Assembly: GCF_021353235.1 (NCBI RefSeq)
Contig: NZ_JAJTWT010000004.1
Location: 1 to 64,000, forward strand
DNA: 64,000 nt
Direction: 5' to 3'
From: Pelomonas caseinilytica
Lineage (GTDB): Bacteria > Pseudomonadota > Gammaproteobacteria > Burkholderiales > Burkholderiaceae_C
Shown: positions 43,369 through 52,682 of the stretch, piece by piece
Position numbering within the stretch: position 1 is the stretch's first letter
How the letters are laid out: each line of letters starts with the position of its first letter
Made by a program: the position numbers and the translations under genes
The notes under the pieces: model-generated
The model's input: only the letters and a program-made list of their open reading frames with translations
Told to the model about the DNA's origin: nothing
Databases searched by the model: none

Positions 43369-44016
43369 TCACCGCTCCAGCGTCATCACCACATGCAGCG
43401 CCTGCGGCGAAGTCTCGGTCTGCGTGACGCGCCAGCCCATGGCGGGCAGGTCCAGCCCGGCGAACAGGGCCTCGCCGGTGCCCAGCAGCGTGGGCGACAC
43501 GGCCAGGTGCATCTCGTCGATGAGGCCGGCGAGCAGGTACTGGCGGATGGTGGCCACGCCGCCGCCGATGCGCACGTCGCGGCCGGCCGCCGCGGCCTTG
43601 GCCTGGGCCAGGGCGGCCTCGATGCCCTCGGTGACGAAATGGAAGCTGGTGCCGCCTTCCATCTGCAGGGGTGCGCGCGGATGGTGGGTCAGCACGAAGA
43701 CGGGCACGTGGTAGGGCGGATTGTCGCCCCACCAGCCCCGCCAGCTCTCGTCCGGCCAGGGGCCGCGCACGGGGCCGAACATGTTGCGCCCGAGGATCCA
43801 GGCGCCGACCTTCTCGAAGCTGCGCGCCGCGTACCGGTCGTCGACGCCGGTGCTGCCGCCTTCGGCGCCGAACATGCGCGTGAAGGTGCGCGTCGGGAAG
43901 GCCCACTCGTGCAGGCGCTTGCCGCCGACGCCCAGGGGCTCGTCCAGGCTCTGGCTCGGGCCGGCGCCGAAGCCGTCGACGGAGATGCTGAAGGCGGCGA
44001 CCTTGACTCGTGACAT
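43369..44016 (-). CDS. Dihydrofolate reductase-family (RibD C-terminal-like) protein
   Basis: The 215-aa protein has the DHFR/RibD-C fold: FSISVDGFGAGPSQSL at the N-terminus, WILGRNMFGPVRGPWP, HVPVFVLTHHPR, IGGGVATIRQYLLAGLIDEM and SPTLLGTGEALF. Such proteins are NADPH-dependent reductases of unknown substrate. It lies 30 bp downstream of the methyltransferase gene in the same direction. Confidence 0.88.
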   Translation of the reverse strand: MSRVKVAAFSISVDGFGAGPSQSLDEPLGVGGKRLHEWAFPTRTFTRMFGAEGGSTGVDDRYAARSFEKVGAWILGRNMFGPVRGPWPDESWRGWWGDNPPYHVPVFVLTHHPRAPLQMEGGTSFHFVTEGIEAALAQAKAAAAGRDVRIGGGVATIRQYLLAGLIDEMHLAVSPTLLGTGEALFAGLDLPAMGWRVTQTETSPQALHVVMTLER

Positions 44017-44046
44017 GGAGTTCTCCAGGAAAGCCGGCCCGGCCGT

Positions 44047-45279
44047 TCAGGCCGCCGCCAGCAGTTGCTCCAACCGCTGCTCGCGCAGGCCGTAGAAGCG
44101 CTTGATCTCGGCCACCTGGGCCAGCAGCTCGGGCCGGCGCGCGGCCAGGGCCTCGGCGGCGGGGCCTTGCGCCTTCACGGCCAGGATCATCTTGTTCTTG
44201 CTGGTGTGCTCCAGGGCGATGAACTCGAAGACCTGGGTGCGGTAGCCCTGGCTTTCCAGCAGGAGAGCGCGCAGGGAGTCGGTCACCATCTCGGCCTCCT
44301 GGCCGAGGTGGATGCCGTGCTGGAGCATGGGCCGCAGCACCGGGGGCAGCGTCATCTGCGGGCGCAGCTCCTTGTGGCAGCAGGGCGAACTCATGATGAT
44401 GCGCGCGCCCGACTGCAGGCCGACGTGCAGGGCGTGGTCGGTGGCGATGTCGCAGGCGTGCAGGGCGATCATCACGTCCAGCGGCTGCACGGCCTGGCTG
44501 CGCACGTCGCCCTGGTCGAAGCGGATGCCGGCCAGGCCCTCGTTGGCGATGATGGCGTTGCACAGGCCGACCATGTCGTCGCGCAGCTCGATGCCGGTCA
44601 CGCGCGGCGCAAGGCCCTGGGACTGCAGCCAGTCGTGCACGGCAAAGGTCAGGTAACCCTTGCCGGAGCCGAAGTCGGCCACGCGCACCGGCGCCTGCAG
44701 GCCGGCTTCGTGAACCGCGGCGGCGAGGATCTCGACGAAGCGGTTGATTTGCTTCCACTTGCGCGCCATGGCCGGCACCAGCGCGGGTTCGCCCTTGACG
44801 AGATGCGTCAGCCCCAGGGCCGACCACACCGGATGGGCCATGTCGAGCGGGCGGTGCTTGGCCTTGTCGTGAGCGGCTGGCGGCGGCGCGGACTCGGGCG
44901 CGTCGAGCCGGGTCACGCGCAGCGTCTCGCGGCCCTTGCGGCTGACGGCGAACTGCACCTCCTCGGTGGCCGTGTGCAGGTGGGCATTGCGAAAGCGCGT
45001 GCCGAGCAGGGCGGCGATCTCGGCCAGTCCGGCATCGGGCGCGTGGTTCTTGGTGACGTCGCGGGTGCGGTGGCGCCAGAGGAAGCTCAGCGCCGGCTCG
45101 CCGCGCAGCTCGATGGCGCGTACGGTCAGGCGCTCGACGTCGTCATCGTCTCCCACGGGGCCGGACAGCAGCAGCTTGCCGAACTGGCCGCCGGCCAGCG
45201 CCAGGCGGACGAGATGCAGGAAGCGCTCGTGGGCGGGCGCGGAGGCAGCGGGCGGCGGGGTGACGAGGCGGGTGAACAT
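44047..45279 (-). CDS. SAM-dependent methyltransferase-like protein
   Basis: A 410-aa protein with a methyltransferase domain: VADFGSGKGYLTFAVHDWL near residue 215, VTGIELRDDMVGLC, VMIALHACDIATDHAL and SSPCCHKELRPQM. The HACDIATD and CCHKEL combination is typical of a widespread family related to RNA or glutathione-type methyltransferases. The substrate is not known. The reading frame extends upstream through a palindromic repeat, but the ATG at MFTRLVTPPP is the sensible start. Confidence 0.82.
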   Translation of the reverse strand: MFTRLVTPPPAASAPAHERFLHLVRLALAGGQFGKLLLSGPVGDDDDVERLTVRAIELRGEPALSFLWRHRTRDVTKNHAPDAGLAEIAALLGTRFRNAHLHTATEEVQFAVSRKGRETLRVTRLDAPESAPPPAAHDKAKHRPLDMAHPVWSALGLTHLVKGEPALVPAMARKWKQINRFVEILAAAVHEAGLQAPVRVADFGSGKGYLTFAVHDWLQSQGLAPRVTGIELRDDMVGLCNAIIANEGLAGIRFDQGDVRSQAVQPLDVMIALHACDIATDHALHVGLQSGARIIMSSPCCHKELRPQMTLPPVLRPMLQHGIHLGQEAEMVTDSLRALLLESQGYRTQVFEFIALEHTSKNKMILAVKAQGPAAEALAARRPELLAQVAEIKRFYGLREQRLEQLLAAA

Positions 45280-45324
45280 CGGCCGCGATTGTCGGCCCGG
45301 ACCTGCCCCCCGTGGACGGCTCCC

Positions 45325-45428
45325 AATGCGGAAATGCAACCACAGAGCCACAGAGCCACAGAGAGGAAAGCGCTGTGTTTCCTCTGTGCCTCTGTGCCTC
45401 CGTGGTTGGCTTTGAGGCTTCACTTCAA
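45325..45428. repeat. CACAGAG palindromic repeat, copy 2
   Basis: The arms GCAACCACAGAGCCACAGAG (from 45336) and CCTCTGTGCCTCTGTGCCTC form a long hairpin. The right flank GGTTGGCTTTGAGGCTTCACTTCAA runs into the stop codon of the PEP-CTERM gene at 45425. The same flank (TTTGAGG-TTCACTTCA) follows copy 1 at 17207-17301. Some bases differ between arms, as in copy 1. Confidence 0.9.
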
Positions 45429-45952
45429 CCGGCGCGTCGGCGCTGGCTCCAGCAGCCGATGAGGCCGAGGCCCGCCAGCAGCAGCGCCGTGCTGCCCGGC
45501 TCGGGCACGGCGGCCGTCACCTTCAAAGCCTCCCAGCTCATCGAGGCCAGGCCGAGGCGCTCGTCGGTGACGACGCCCGGAATGCCGTAGCTGGGCCAGC
45601 CCATGCTGTCGTAGCGGAACAGGGGCGCGCTGTCGCCCTCCATGCTGACGCTGGCCATGTGGTCGATGCGGCGCTCGGCGACGTTGAACTCCAGGCCGGC
45701 GCGGTCGTCGAAGCCGTGGCTGAAGGCGGCCACCGCGCGGTTGCCCGACCAGTGCAGCTCGAACTCGGTCAGTTCGTAGCCGTAGAGCCAGCCGTCGCCG
45801 TCGAGGTCGGTGCCGGCGAAGTGGCCGGTCAGCACGGCGCCGTCGGCATAGCCGCCCTGGCTGAAGGAGAAGCTCTGGGCCTGGGCGGGCTGGGCGAGGG
45901 CCGCGACGGCGGCGACGAGGGCGGTCAGGGAGGCGAGACGCAGGGCGGACAT
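45425..45952 (-). CDS. PEP-CTERM sorting-domain protein
   Basis: A 175-aa exported protein: signal peptide ending PAQAQ, a short beta-rich domain of unknown function (SFSQGGYADGAVLTGHFAG, DGDGWLYGYELTEFEL), and the C-terminal anchor VPEPGSTALLLAGLGLIGCW followed by RRR. PEP-CTERM proteins are processed by exosortase and usually reach the cell surface or matrix. No exosortase gene is in this window. Its 3' end is embedded in a CACAGAG palindrome. Confidence 0.87.
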   Translation of the reverse strand: MSALRLASLTALVAAVAALAQPAQAQSFSFSQGGYADGAVLTGHFAGTDLDGDGWLYGYELTEFELHWSGNRAVAAFSHGFDDRAGLEFNVAERRIDHMASVSMEGDSAPLFRYDSMGWPSYGIPGVVTDERLGLASMSWEALKVTAAVPEPGSTALLLAGLGLIGCWSQRRRAG

Positions 45953-46077
45953 GACGGACCATTCGATGGTGGTTGGGAAGCCGCCATCGTGCCGGCCGAG
46001 CCGGCGCCGCACATCGCCCGTGGGAGCCAGCTTGCGCCCCGGAGCCATGGCCCGATCGGGCCAGTTGCGCCGCCGGC

Positions 46078-46749
46078 TCAGGCGTGAGTGATATGGACCC
46101 GGGTCTCGGCCGTGTCGAGGTGAGGCAAGGTGTTGAATGTCACCAGATGGTGGCGTTTGGGATTGAAGGCGAACTCGGTCACGGCCGAGTTGCGGATGCG
46201 CAGGTTCAGCTCGACGAAGGTCTCCGGCGGCGCGGCCAGCACCTGGGCCACCGCCGTGGCGATGGGGCCGCCGCTGGAGACGATGAGGGCCTGCTGGCCC
46301 ACGCCGAGGGCCAGCACGCGGGCCAGGGCGTCGGCGACGCCGGCGGCGAAGTCGGCGTGCGTGGGCATGCCCTCGGGCCGCACCTCGCCGCGCATCCAGG
46401 CCAGCAGGCCCTGGCGCAGCAGCCGGAAATGCTGCTTGACGGTCTCGGGGTCGGTCGGCGGCGCCAGCGGCCCGGGGTGGATGGCGCGCACGACGGCCTC
46501 GCTGTCGTACTCGTTCAGCCCCGGCAGGGCGGTGGCGGGCAGGTCCTCGCCGTAGCCCTCGACGATGCCGGCCAGCGACTGCGCGTGGCGGCGCAGCGTG
46601 CCGGTGAAGACGGCGTCGAAGCGCAGGCCGCGCTCGCGCCAGTAGGCGCCCAGCAGGCGGCACTGCTCGCGGCCACGCGGGCTGAGCTGGTCGTAGTCGG
46701 CGGCGCCGAAGCTGGCCTGGCCGTGGCGGACGAGGTAGAGGCTTCCCAT
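46078..46749 (-). CDS. Histidine phosphatase family protein
   Basis: The 223-aa enzyme has the phosphoglycerate-mutase/phosphatase signature LYLVRHGQASFG at the N-terminus, LSPRGREQCRLLGAY, and a later IVSSGGPIATAV block in the place of the second catalytic motif. The substrate is unknown. It diverges from the esterase gene at 46801 with a 51-bp intergenic region. Confidence 0.9.
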   Translation of the reverse strand: MGSLYLVRHGQASFGAADYDQLSPRGREQCRLLGAYWRERGLRFDAVFTGTLRRHAQSLAGIVEGYGEDLPATALPGLNEYDSEAVVRAIHPGPLAPPTDPETVKQHFRLLRQGLLAWMRGEVRPEGMPTHADFAAGVADALARVLALGVGQQALIVSSGGPIATAVAQVLAAPPETFVELNLRIRNSAVTEFAFNPKRHHLVTFNTLPHLDTAETRVHITHA

Positions 46750-46800
46750 GCCCGCATCATGAAGGCGGTGGGGCGGCGCAGCTGTCGCGACAATGACGCC

Positions 46801-47460
46801 ATGCTTGAAACCTACGAGATCGAAACCGGCCCCGAGCCGCGCACCTCGCTGATCGTGCTGCACGGCCTGGGCGCCGATGGCCATGACTTCGTCCCGATCT
46901 GCGGCGAGCTCGACCTCTCGGCGATCGGGCCGGTGCGCTATGTCTTCCCGCATGCGCCCGAACGCGCCGTCACGATCAACGGCGGCTACGTGATGCGGGC
47001 CTGGTACGACATCCTCGGCACCGACCTCGTCCGGCGCGAGGACGAGGCCGGCCTGCGCGAGTCGCAGCGGCAGATCGCCGGGCTGATCGACCGCGAGCGC
47101 CAGCGCGGCGTGGCGGCCGGGCGAATCGTCGTCGCCGGCTTCTCCCAGGGCTGCGCGATGGCACTGATGACGGCCCTGCGCTACCCCGAGCGGCTGGGCG
47201 GCGCCGTCGGGCTGTCGGGCTATCTGCCGCTGGCCGACACCACGGCCGCAGAGCGCTCGGCGGCCAATGCCGACCTGCCCATCTTCATGGCCCACGGCAG
47301 CCAGGACCCCGTCGTCGCGCCCGTGCGCGGCACGGCCAGCCGCGACACGCTGCGCGCCCTGGGCCACCCGGTCGAGTGGCACGAGTACCCGATGCCGCAT
47401 TCGGTCTGCATCGAGGAGATCGACGACCTGAACGCCTGGCTGCTCGAGCAACTGGGCTGA
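46801..47460 (+). CDS. Carboxylesterase/phospholipase (alpha/beta hydrolase, family 2)
   Basis: The 219-aa hydrolase shows the oxyanion loop LIVLHGLGADGHDF, the nucleophile GFSQGCAMAL near residue 120, a DPVVAP acid region and PMPHSVCIEE histidine segment, giving a complete Ser-Asp-His triad. This is the pattern of bacterial carboxylesterase II/lysophospholipase-like enzymes. The longer frame upstream crosses the divergent gene and was rejected. Confidence 0.93.
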   Translation: MLETYEIETGPEPRTSLIVLHGLGADGHDFVPICGELDLSAIGPVRYVFPHAPERAVTINGGYVMRAWYDILGTDLVRREDEAGLRESQRQIAGLIDRERQRGVAAGRIVVAGFSQGCAMALMTALRYPERLGGAVGLSGYLPLADTTAAERSAANADLPIFMAHGSQDPVVAPVRGTASRDTLRALGHPVEWHEYPMPHSVCIEEIDDLNAWLLEQLG

Positions 47461-47518
47461 GTTCCAGGCCTTGTTCGCGCGGACGCCTGCTGCGCGGCTC
47501 GGCGAAGATCGATGAGTC

Positions 47519-48826
47519 ATGGAGCGCCTGGCCGAACAGATCGTTGACTGGCACAACCGCCACCCGCTTGCGCGGCGCATCGCCGTGGGCGATGTCCACA
47601 CCATCGGGGTGGTCGCCCTGCCCTTCGTGCGCGCGTCGGCGCAGACGGAGGGCGTCGTCGAGCCGGTGCTGACCGATGTCGTCAGCGCCTTCGACGAACT
47701 GCACGGCTCGCCGCCGCTGTCGCGCTGGGCGGTCTGGATGCAGCGCCTGAAGCAGTTGCCCGGCCGCGTCGCCCGGCGCCCGCGCACCCAGTGGCGCGCC
47801 TTCAACGAGAAATTCCTGCCGGGACTGAGCCCGGCCCAGGTGGAACGCTTCGCCCTCGCCCACGGCTTTGCGGAGCCGCCGGCCACGCCCGAGACGCGGC
47901 CCTGGCGGGTCATCGTGATCGACGAGGCCCTGGCCAGCAGCCATGCCGGCTGGCCCTTCGAGCTCTATCTGATGACGGCCGGCATCGACGTCGGCAGCAG
48001 CCGCACCCGCGTGCTCACCGGCCGCGGCATCCCGTCGGAAATCATCGGCCGCCGACTCTGGGACCCCATCCGCCTTGGCGCCGCCGCTGCCGTGCTGGCC
48101 CTGATGGCCGGCGCAGGCACGTGGGCCCTGTGGCCGCGCCGTGCAGCCGAGCCGGTGCCGGCACCGGCCCCGGCGGCTTCCGCGCCGGCCTCGGCACCGG
48201 CCGCCCTGCCGGCCCGGCCGGTGGTGGCGCCCTCCGCACCGGCGTCTGCCGCGCAGGCGGCTTCTGCGCCGCCAGCCGCGTCGGCACCGACCGATGCCGC
48301 CAGCGAACCGGCGGGCGAAGCGCCGCCGCCCGACATCCGTCCCCATCTCGTGGAGCGGTCCGACGGCATCAAGCGGCCACCGCTGCTGCGGAGTGAGAAG
48401 TCGGCAGCGACGGCCGGCGAAAAGCTTGGCGAAAAGGCCGCGGACAAGCCGGTGGGCACGGCCGCCGACGAGGCCCCGGCCAAGGCCGCCAAGCCCACCG
48501 ACGAACTCGCCGCTTCCGCGCGGGCCGCCAGCAGGCCCGAGCCCGCCGACCCGCGGCTGAGCCGCCTCGCACAGTCGCCGAACCAGGTCGTCGTCGCCCT
48601 GGTCGGCCCACCGGGCAGCAAGGCCGAGGCCGAGGCCCTGCTGGCCAAGATGAAGGCCGGTCTCGTCGGCGTGCACAGCCACCCGGAAGCCCTGCAGGCC
48701 GACGTCATCCAGACCCCCGAAGGCTGGCGCGCGACGATCTGGCCCTTCCCGAGCCGTGAACAGGCGCAGCTCATCAACGCGACGCTGGTGGCGCGCGGCC
48801 TCAAGACCAAGGCGGTGAATTTCTGA
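47519..48826 (+). CDS. Membrane protein with Ala/Pro-rich linker and SPOR-like C-terminus
   Basis: A 435-aa protein. The first 180 residues contain an unfamiliar cytoplasmic domain (PLARRIAVGDVHTIGVVALP, PWRVIVIDEALASSH). One transmembrane helix (LGAAAAVLALMAGAGTWALW) follows near residue 187, then an Ala/Pro-rich stretch. The last 75 residues resemble SPOR (QVVVALVGPPGSKAEAEALL, WRATIWPFPSREQAQLINATL). SPOR domains bind denuded peptidoglycan, so the protein probably spans from cytoplasm to septal wall. Function is unknown. Confidence 0.7.
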   Translation: MERLAEQIVDWHNRHPLARRIAVGDVHTIGVVALPFVRASAQTEGVVEPVLTDVVSAFDELHGSPPLSRWAVWMQRLKQLPGRVARRPRTQWRAFNEKFLPGLSPAQVERFALAHGFAEPPATPETRPWRVIVIDEALASSHAGWPFELYLMTAGIDVGSSRTRVLTGRGIPSEIIGRRLWDPIRLGAAAAVLALMAGAGTWALWPRRAAEPVPAPAPAASAPASAPAALPARPVVAPSAPASAAQAASAPPAASAPTDAASEPAGEAPPPDIRPHLVERSDGIKRPPLLRSEKSAATAGEKLGEKAADKPVGTAADEAPAKAAKPTDELAASARAASRPEPADPRLSRLAQSPNQVVVALVGPPGSKAEAEALLAKMKAGLVGVHSHPEALQADVIQTPEGWRATIWPFPSREQAQLINATLVARGLKTKAVNF

Positions 48827-48833
48827 ACGGGCC

Positions 48834-48857
48834 GGGCAGCCGCAAGGCCGGCTGCCC
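48834..48857 (+). terminator. Hairpin after the SPOR-like gene
   Basis: GGGCAGCC (48834-48841) pairs with GGCTGCCC (48850-48857), 8 bp after the stop codon. There is only a short TT after the stem, so it may be a weak terminator. It abuts the palindromic repeat that follows. Confidence 0.5.
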
Positions 48858-48860
48858 TTC

Positions 48861-48955
48861 CAGCAGCAGCCATGGAACCGGCTTTGCCGGGCCATGGGCT
48901 GCGCCCCCTTGAGGGGGAGGCGCGTCAAGCGCCTCGGGGGTGGTCTATTTCACTT
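48861..48955. repeat. Compound palindromic repeat family 3
   Basis: Three consecutive stems: CCGGC-TTT-GCCGG inside a larger CAGCCATGG/CCATGGGCTG hairpin (48867-48901); CCCCC-TTGA-GGGGG (about 48904-48917); and GAGGCGC-GTCAA-GCGCCTC (about 48917-48935). It ends GGGGGTGGTCTATTTCACTTCA, running into the 3' end of the prolyl oligopeptidase gene. The layout of short nested stems and the TTTCACTTCA end match the other repeat families in this window. Confidence 0.8.
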
Positions 48956-51071
48956 CAAGCCCCATGGTGTGGGCGATGAAGGCCAGGATGTCGCTGCGCT
49001 CCTCGATGATCTTGGAGGTGGGCTTGCCGGCGCCGTGGCCCGCATTGGTCTCGATGCGGATGAGCTTGGGGGCGGGGCCGGTGTCGGCGGCCTGCAGCGT
49101 GGCGGCGTACTTGAAGCTGTGCGCCGGCACGACGCGGTCGTCGTGGTCGCCGGTGGTGACGAGCACGGCCGGGTAGCGGGTGCCGCTCTTGATGTTGTGC
49201 AGCGGCGAGTAGGCGTAGAGGGCCTTGAACATCGCCGGGTCGTCGCTGGTGCCGTAGTCGGTGGCCCAGGCCCAGCCGATGGTGAAGCGCTGGTAGCGCA
49301 GCATGTCCATCACGCCGACCTGGGGCACGGCGGCGGCGAACAGGTCGGGCCGCTGGTTGGTGACCGCGCCGACGAGCAGGCCGCCATTGGAGCCGCCGTT
49401 GATGGCCAGGGTCGCAGGGCTGGCGACCTTGTTCTTGACCAGCCACTCGCCTGCGGCGATGAAGTCGTCGAAGACGTTCTGCTTGCGGAGCTTGGTGCCG
49501 GCCTCATGCCAGGCCGAGCCGTATTCGCCGCCGCCGCGGATGGACGCCAGCACGTAGACGCCGCCCATCTTCAGCCAGGTGGCGGCGGTGACGTTGTAGG
49601 CCGGCGTGATGGCGATGTCGAAGCCGCCGTAGCCGTAGAGCAGCGTAGGGTTGCTGCCGTCGAGCTTGAGGCCCTTCTTCGCGGCGATGAAGATGGGGAA
49701 GCGGGTGCCGTCCTTGCTGGTGACGAACTCGCGGCGGGTCTCGTAGTCGTCGGGGTTGAAGGCGGTCTTGGGCTGCTTGAAGGACGAGGCCTCGCCGGTC
49801 TTGACGTCGTAACGGTAGATCTCGGCGGGGTTGGTGAGGCTGGTGTAGCTGAAGAAGGTTTCCTTGTCGCTCCAGCGCCCGCCGAAGCCGCTGGCGGTGC
49901 CCACGCCGGGCAGCTTGACCTCGGACAGGGCCTTGCCGTCGGGGGCGTGCACGCGCACCAGCGTCGCGGCGTCGTGCAGGTAGCTGAGCAGGAAGCGGCC
50001 GCCAACGGCGGAGGCGCCCGTCATCGCGTCCGGCCCTTCGGCCACCAGCGTCTTCCAGCCTGCAGGCGCCGGGTGCTTGAGGTCGATGGCGACGAGCTTG
50101 CCGCGCGGCGCGCCCTTGTCGGTCTTGACGATGAGCTTGCCGCCCACGGCGGCCACCGGCGTGTATTGGGCATCGAAGTCCAGCGTGACGGGCTGGGGCT
50201 TGCCGCCGGCGAAGGCACCCTTGGGCAAGGGCAGGACCAGCAGGCCGTTCTTGCTGCCGGCGCTCTTCCAGACGTTGATGAGCAGCAGCCGGCCGTCGTC
50301 GGACACCTCCGCGCCGAAGCCCCACTCCTTGTCGTCGCGGTTCTCCACGACCAGGACGTCCTCGGCCTGCGCTGTGCCCAGGCGGTGGTAGTAGAGCTTC
50401 TGGAAGTAGTTGGCGCCGGTCAGCTTCTCGCCTTCCTTGGGAGCGTCGTAGCGGGCGTAGAAAAAGCCCTTGCCGTCGGCCGTCCAGGCGGCGTTGCTGA
50501 ACTTGACCCACTCGAGGCGGTCGGCGAGGTCCTGGCCGGTGGCGAGGTCGCGCACCTTCCAGGTCTGCCAGTCGGAGCCGGCGCCGGCCGTGCCGTAGGC
50601 CAGCAGCTTGCCGTCGCGCGAGGGCACGAGGCCCGAGAGGGCGACGGTGCCGTCCTTGGACAGCAGGTTGGGGTCGAGGGCGACGACCGGCTTGTCCTGC
50701 AGGGACTTGGCGGTGTAGATGACGTTCTGCTGCTGCAGGCCGTCGTTGCGCGACCAGAAGTAGCGACCACCTTCGGAGAAGGGAATGCCGAAGCGCTCGA
50801 AGTTGTAGAGCTCGGTGTAGATGCGCCGGGTCGGCAGCCGCTGCGGCATGGCGGCGAGGTATTTGTCGGTGACCTCGTTCTGCGCGGCGACCCAGGCCTT
50901 GGTCTCGGCGCTGTTGTCGTCTTCGAGCCAGCGGTAGGGGTCGGCGACGGCGGTGCCGTGGTAGGTGTCGGTCTGGTCGACCTTGCGGGTGGCGGGGTAG
51001 GCGAGGCCTTGGGCCTGGGCGCTTGTGGCGAACACGGCGGCAAGGGTCAGGGCGGACAGGGTGAGCTTCAT
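48945..51071 (-). CDS. Exported prolyl oligopeptidase family serine peptidase
   Basis: A 708-aa periplasmic or secreted enzyme with signal peptide MKLTLSALTLAAVFATSAQA. The N-terminal beta-propeller begins TYHGTAVADPYRWLEDDNS. The C-terminal alpha/beta hydrolase domain contains YGYGGFDIAITP, VLASIRGGGEYGSAWHEAG, the nucleophile GGSNGGLLV, DHDDRVVPAHSFK and NAGHGAGKPTSK, giving a full Ser-Asp-His triad. It cleaves short peptides after proline. The last codons and stop fall in the TTTCACTTCA end of a palindromic repeat. Confidence 0.95.
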   Translation of the reverse strand: MKLTLSALTLAAVFATSAQAQGLAYPATRKVDQTDTYHGTAVADPYRWLEDDNSAETKAWVAAQNEVTDKYLAAMPQRLPTRRIYTELYNFERFGIPFSEGGRYFWSRNDGLQQQNVIYTAKSLQDKPVVALDPNLLSKDGTVALSGLVPSRDGKLLAYGTAGAGSDWQTWKVRDLATGQDLADRLEWVKFSNAAWTADGKGFFYARYDAPKEGEKLTGANYFQKLYYHRLGTAQAEDVLVVENRDDKEWGFGAEVSDDGRLLLINVWKSAGSKNGLLVLPLPKGAFAGGKPQPVTLDFDAQYTPVAAVGGKLIVKTDKGAPRGKLVAIDLKHPAPAGWKTLVAEGPDAMTGASAVGGRFLLSYLHDAATLVRVHAPDGKALSEVKLPGVGTASGFGGRWSDKETFFSYTSLTNPAEIYRYDVKTGEASSFKQPKTAFNPDDYETRREFVTSKDGTRFPIFIAAKKGLKLDGSNPTLLYGYGGFDIAITPAYNVTAATWLKMGGVYVLASIRGGGEYGSAWHEAGTKLRKQNVFDDFIAAGEWLVKNKVASPATLAINGGSNGGLLVGAVTNQRPDLFAAAVPQVGVMDMLRYQRFTIGWAWATDYGTSDDPAMFKALYAYSPLHNIKSGTRYPAVLVTTGDHDDRVVPAHSFKYAATLQAADTGPAPKLIRIETNAGHGAGKPTSKIIEERSDILAFIAHTMGLEVK

Positions 51072-51181
51072 CAGGCGGAGTCCTGGATTCGACAAGGCGC
51101 CGATTCTCGGGGCCGCCCGCGGCGGCCACCGATGGTCATGCGATGAAGCCCTGACAGCAATAACCCGGAGCCTGGACGGGA

Positions 51182-52411
51182 TCAGCTGCGATAGTCGGCG
51201 TTGATGCTGACGTAGTCGTGGCTGAGGTCGCAGGTCCACACCGTCGCGCTGGCGGCGCCCCGGTTGAGGCCGACCCGGATGCCGATCTCGGCCTGCTTCA
51301 TGACGCGCTGGCCGTCCTCCTCGCGGTACTCGGGGCGACGCCCCCCCCGGGTGACGACGTGGACGTCGTCCAGGTGCAGGTCGATGAGGCCCTGGTCGAG
51401 GTCGGCGATGCCGGCGTAGCCGACGGCGGCGAGGATGCGGCCGAGGTTGGGATCGCTGGCGAAGAAGGCGGTCTTGACCAGGGGCGAGTGGGCGATGGCA
51501 TAGGCCGCGAGCTTGCACTCGGCTTCGTCTCGCCCGCCCTCGACGGTGATGGTGATGAACTTGGTGGCGCCTTCGCCGTCGCGCACGATGGCCTGGGCCA
51601 GCTCCTGGGCCAGGGACACCAGGGCGTCGGTCAGCGCGCGGGCGTCGGCACTGTCGAGCGAGGTGATCTCGGCATGCCGGGACTTGCGGCTGGCGACCAG
51701 CATGAAGCAGTCGTTGGTGGAGGTGTCGCCGTCGATGGTGATGCGGTTGAACGACGCGTCAGCAGCGGCCTTGACCAGGGGCTGCAGCAGGGCCGGGGCG
51801 ATGTTGGCGTCGGTCGCGACGAAGCCGAGCATGGTGGCCATGTTGGGGCGGATCATGCCGGCGCCCTTGGAGATGCCGGTGAGCGTGACGGGCAGGCCGC
51901 CCAGGCTGATGCGTCGCGATGCGGCCTTGGGCAGGGTGTCCGTCGTCATGATGCCGGCGGCGGCCTCGGCCCAGCCGTCTTCGCGCAGGGCGGCCAGCGC
52001 CGCGGGCAGGCCGGCGGTGATGCGGTCGACGGGCAGGGTCTCCATGATCACGCCGGTCGAGAAAGGCAGCACCTGCTCGGGCGCGCAGCCGATGAGGCCG
52101 GCCAGGGCCTGGCAGGTCTGGCGGGCGCGGGCCAGGCCGTCCGCCCCGGTGCCGGCATTGGCGTTGCCGGTGTTGACGACGAGGGCGCGGACGGCGGAGC
52201 CGGCGGCCAGGTGCTCGCGGCAGACCTGCACCGGCGCGGCGCAGAAGCGGTTGCTGGTGAACACGCCGGCCACGGCGGCACCTTCGTCCAGGGCGATGAC
52301 GGTCAGGTCGCGGCGGTTGGCCTTGCGCACCCCCGCCATGGTCACGCCGAGGCGCACGCCCGGCACGGGCAACAGGTTGGCGGGATCGGGGGCGGAGAGG
52401 TTGACGGGCAT
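51182..52411 (-). CDS. argJ: Bifunctional glutamate N-acetyltransferase/amino-acid acetyltransferase ArgJ
   Basis: ArgJ recycles acetyl groups in arginine biosynthesis, transferring acetyl from N-acetylornithine to glutamate. The 409-aa proenzyme is self-cleaved at the Ala-Thr bond in the conserved PNMATMLGF segment; GISKGAGMI precedes it. Other family blocks include [23 protein letters not shown] and [11 protein letters not shown], and it ends SINADYRS. In related Burkholderiales argJ usually lies next to secA; here about 6.3 kb separates them. Confidence 0.95.
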   Translation of the reverse strand: MPVNLSAPDPANLLPVPGVRLGVTMAGVRKANRRDLTVIALDEGAAVAGVFTSNRFCAAPVQVCREHLAAGSAVRALVVNTGNANAGTGADGLARARQTCQALAGLIGCAPEQVLPFSTGVIMETLPVDRITAGLPAALAALREDGWAEAAAGIMTTDTLPKAASRRISLGGLPVTLTGISKGAGMIRPNMATMLGFVATDANIAPALLQPLVKAAADASFNRITIDGDTSTNDCFMLVASRKSRHAEITSLDSADARALTDALVSLAQELAQAIVRDGEGATKFITITVEGGRDEAECKLAAYAIAHSPLVKTAFFASDPNLGRILAAVGYAGIADLDQGLIDLHLDDVHVVTRGGRRPEYREEDGQRVMKQAEIGIRVGLNRGAASATVWTCDLSHDYVSINADYRS

Positions 52412-52682
52412 GGCGCGCTCAGGAGGTGGAAGGACTGCGCGCGGATTGTAGGAACCACCCCGACGAGCGCACCGAAGGCTCCGCATGGACGTCTCGCCGG
52501 GCATGCGCCCCGCCCTGTCGCGCAGCGCATCGGCAATCGCGGCGGGCATCGCTGCAAGCCGCGGCCGGCCACGCCCGTGTGGGGGGCCACTGACACAGGG
52601 GGGCTCGCCCGAAGGGGCAGATGCGTACCGCCGCGCCGTTAGGCATCCTGCCGGTCATGCTGAACTCTCTATTGGAGCAACC

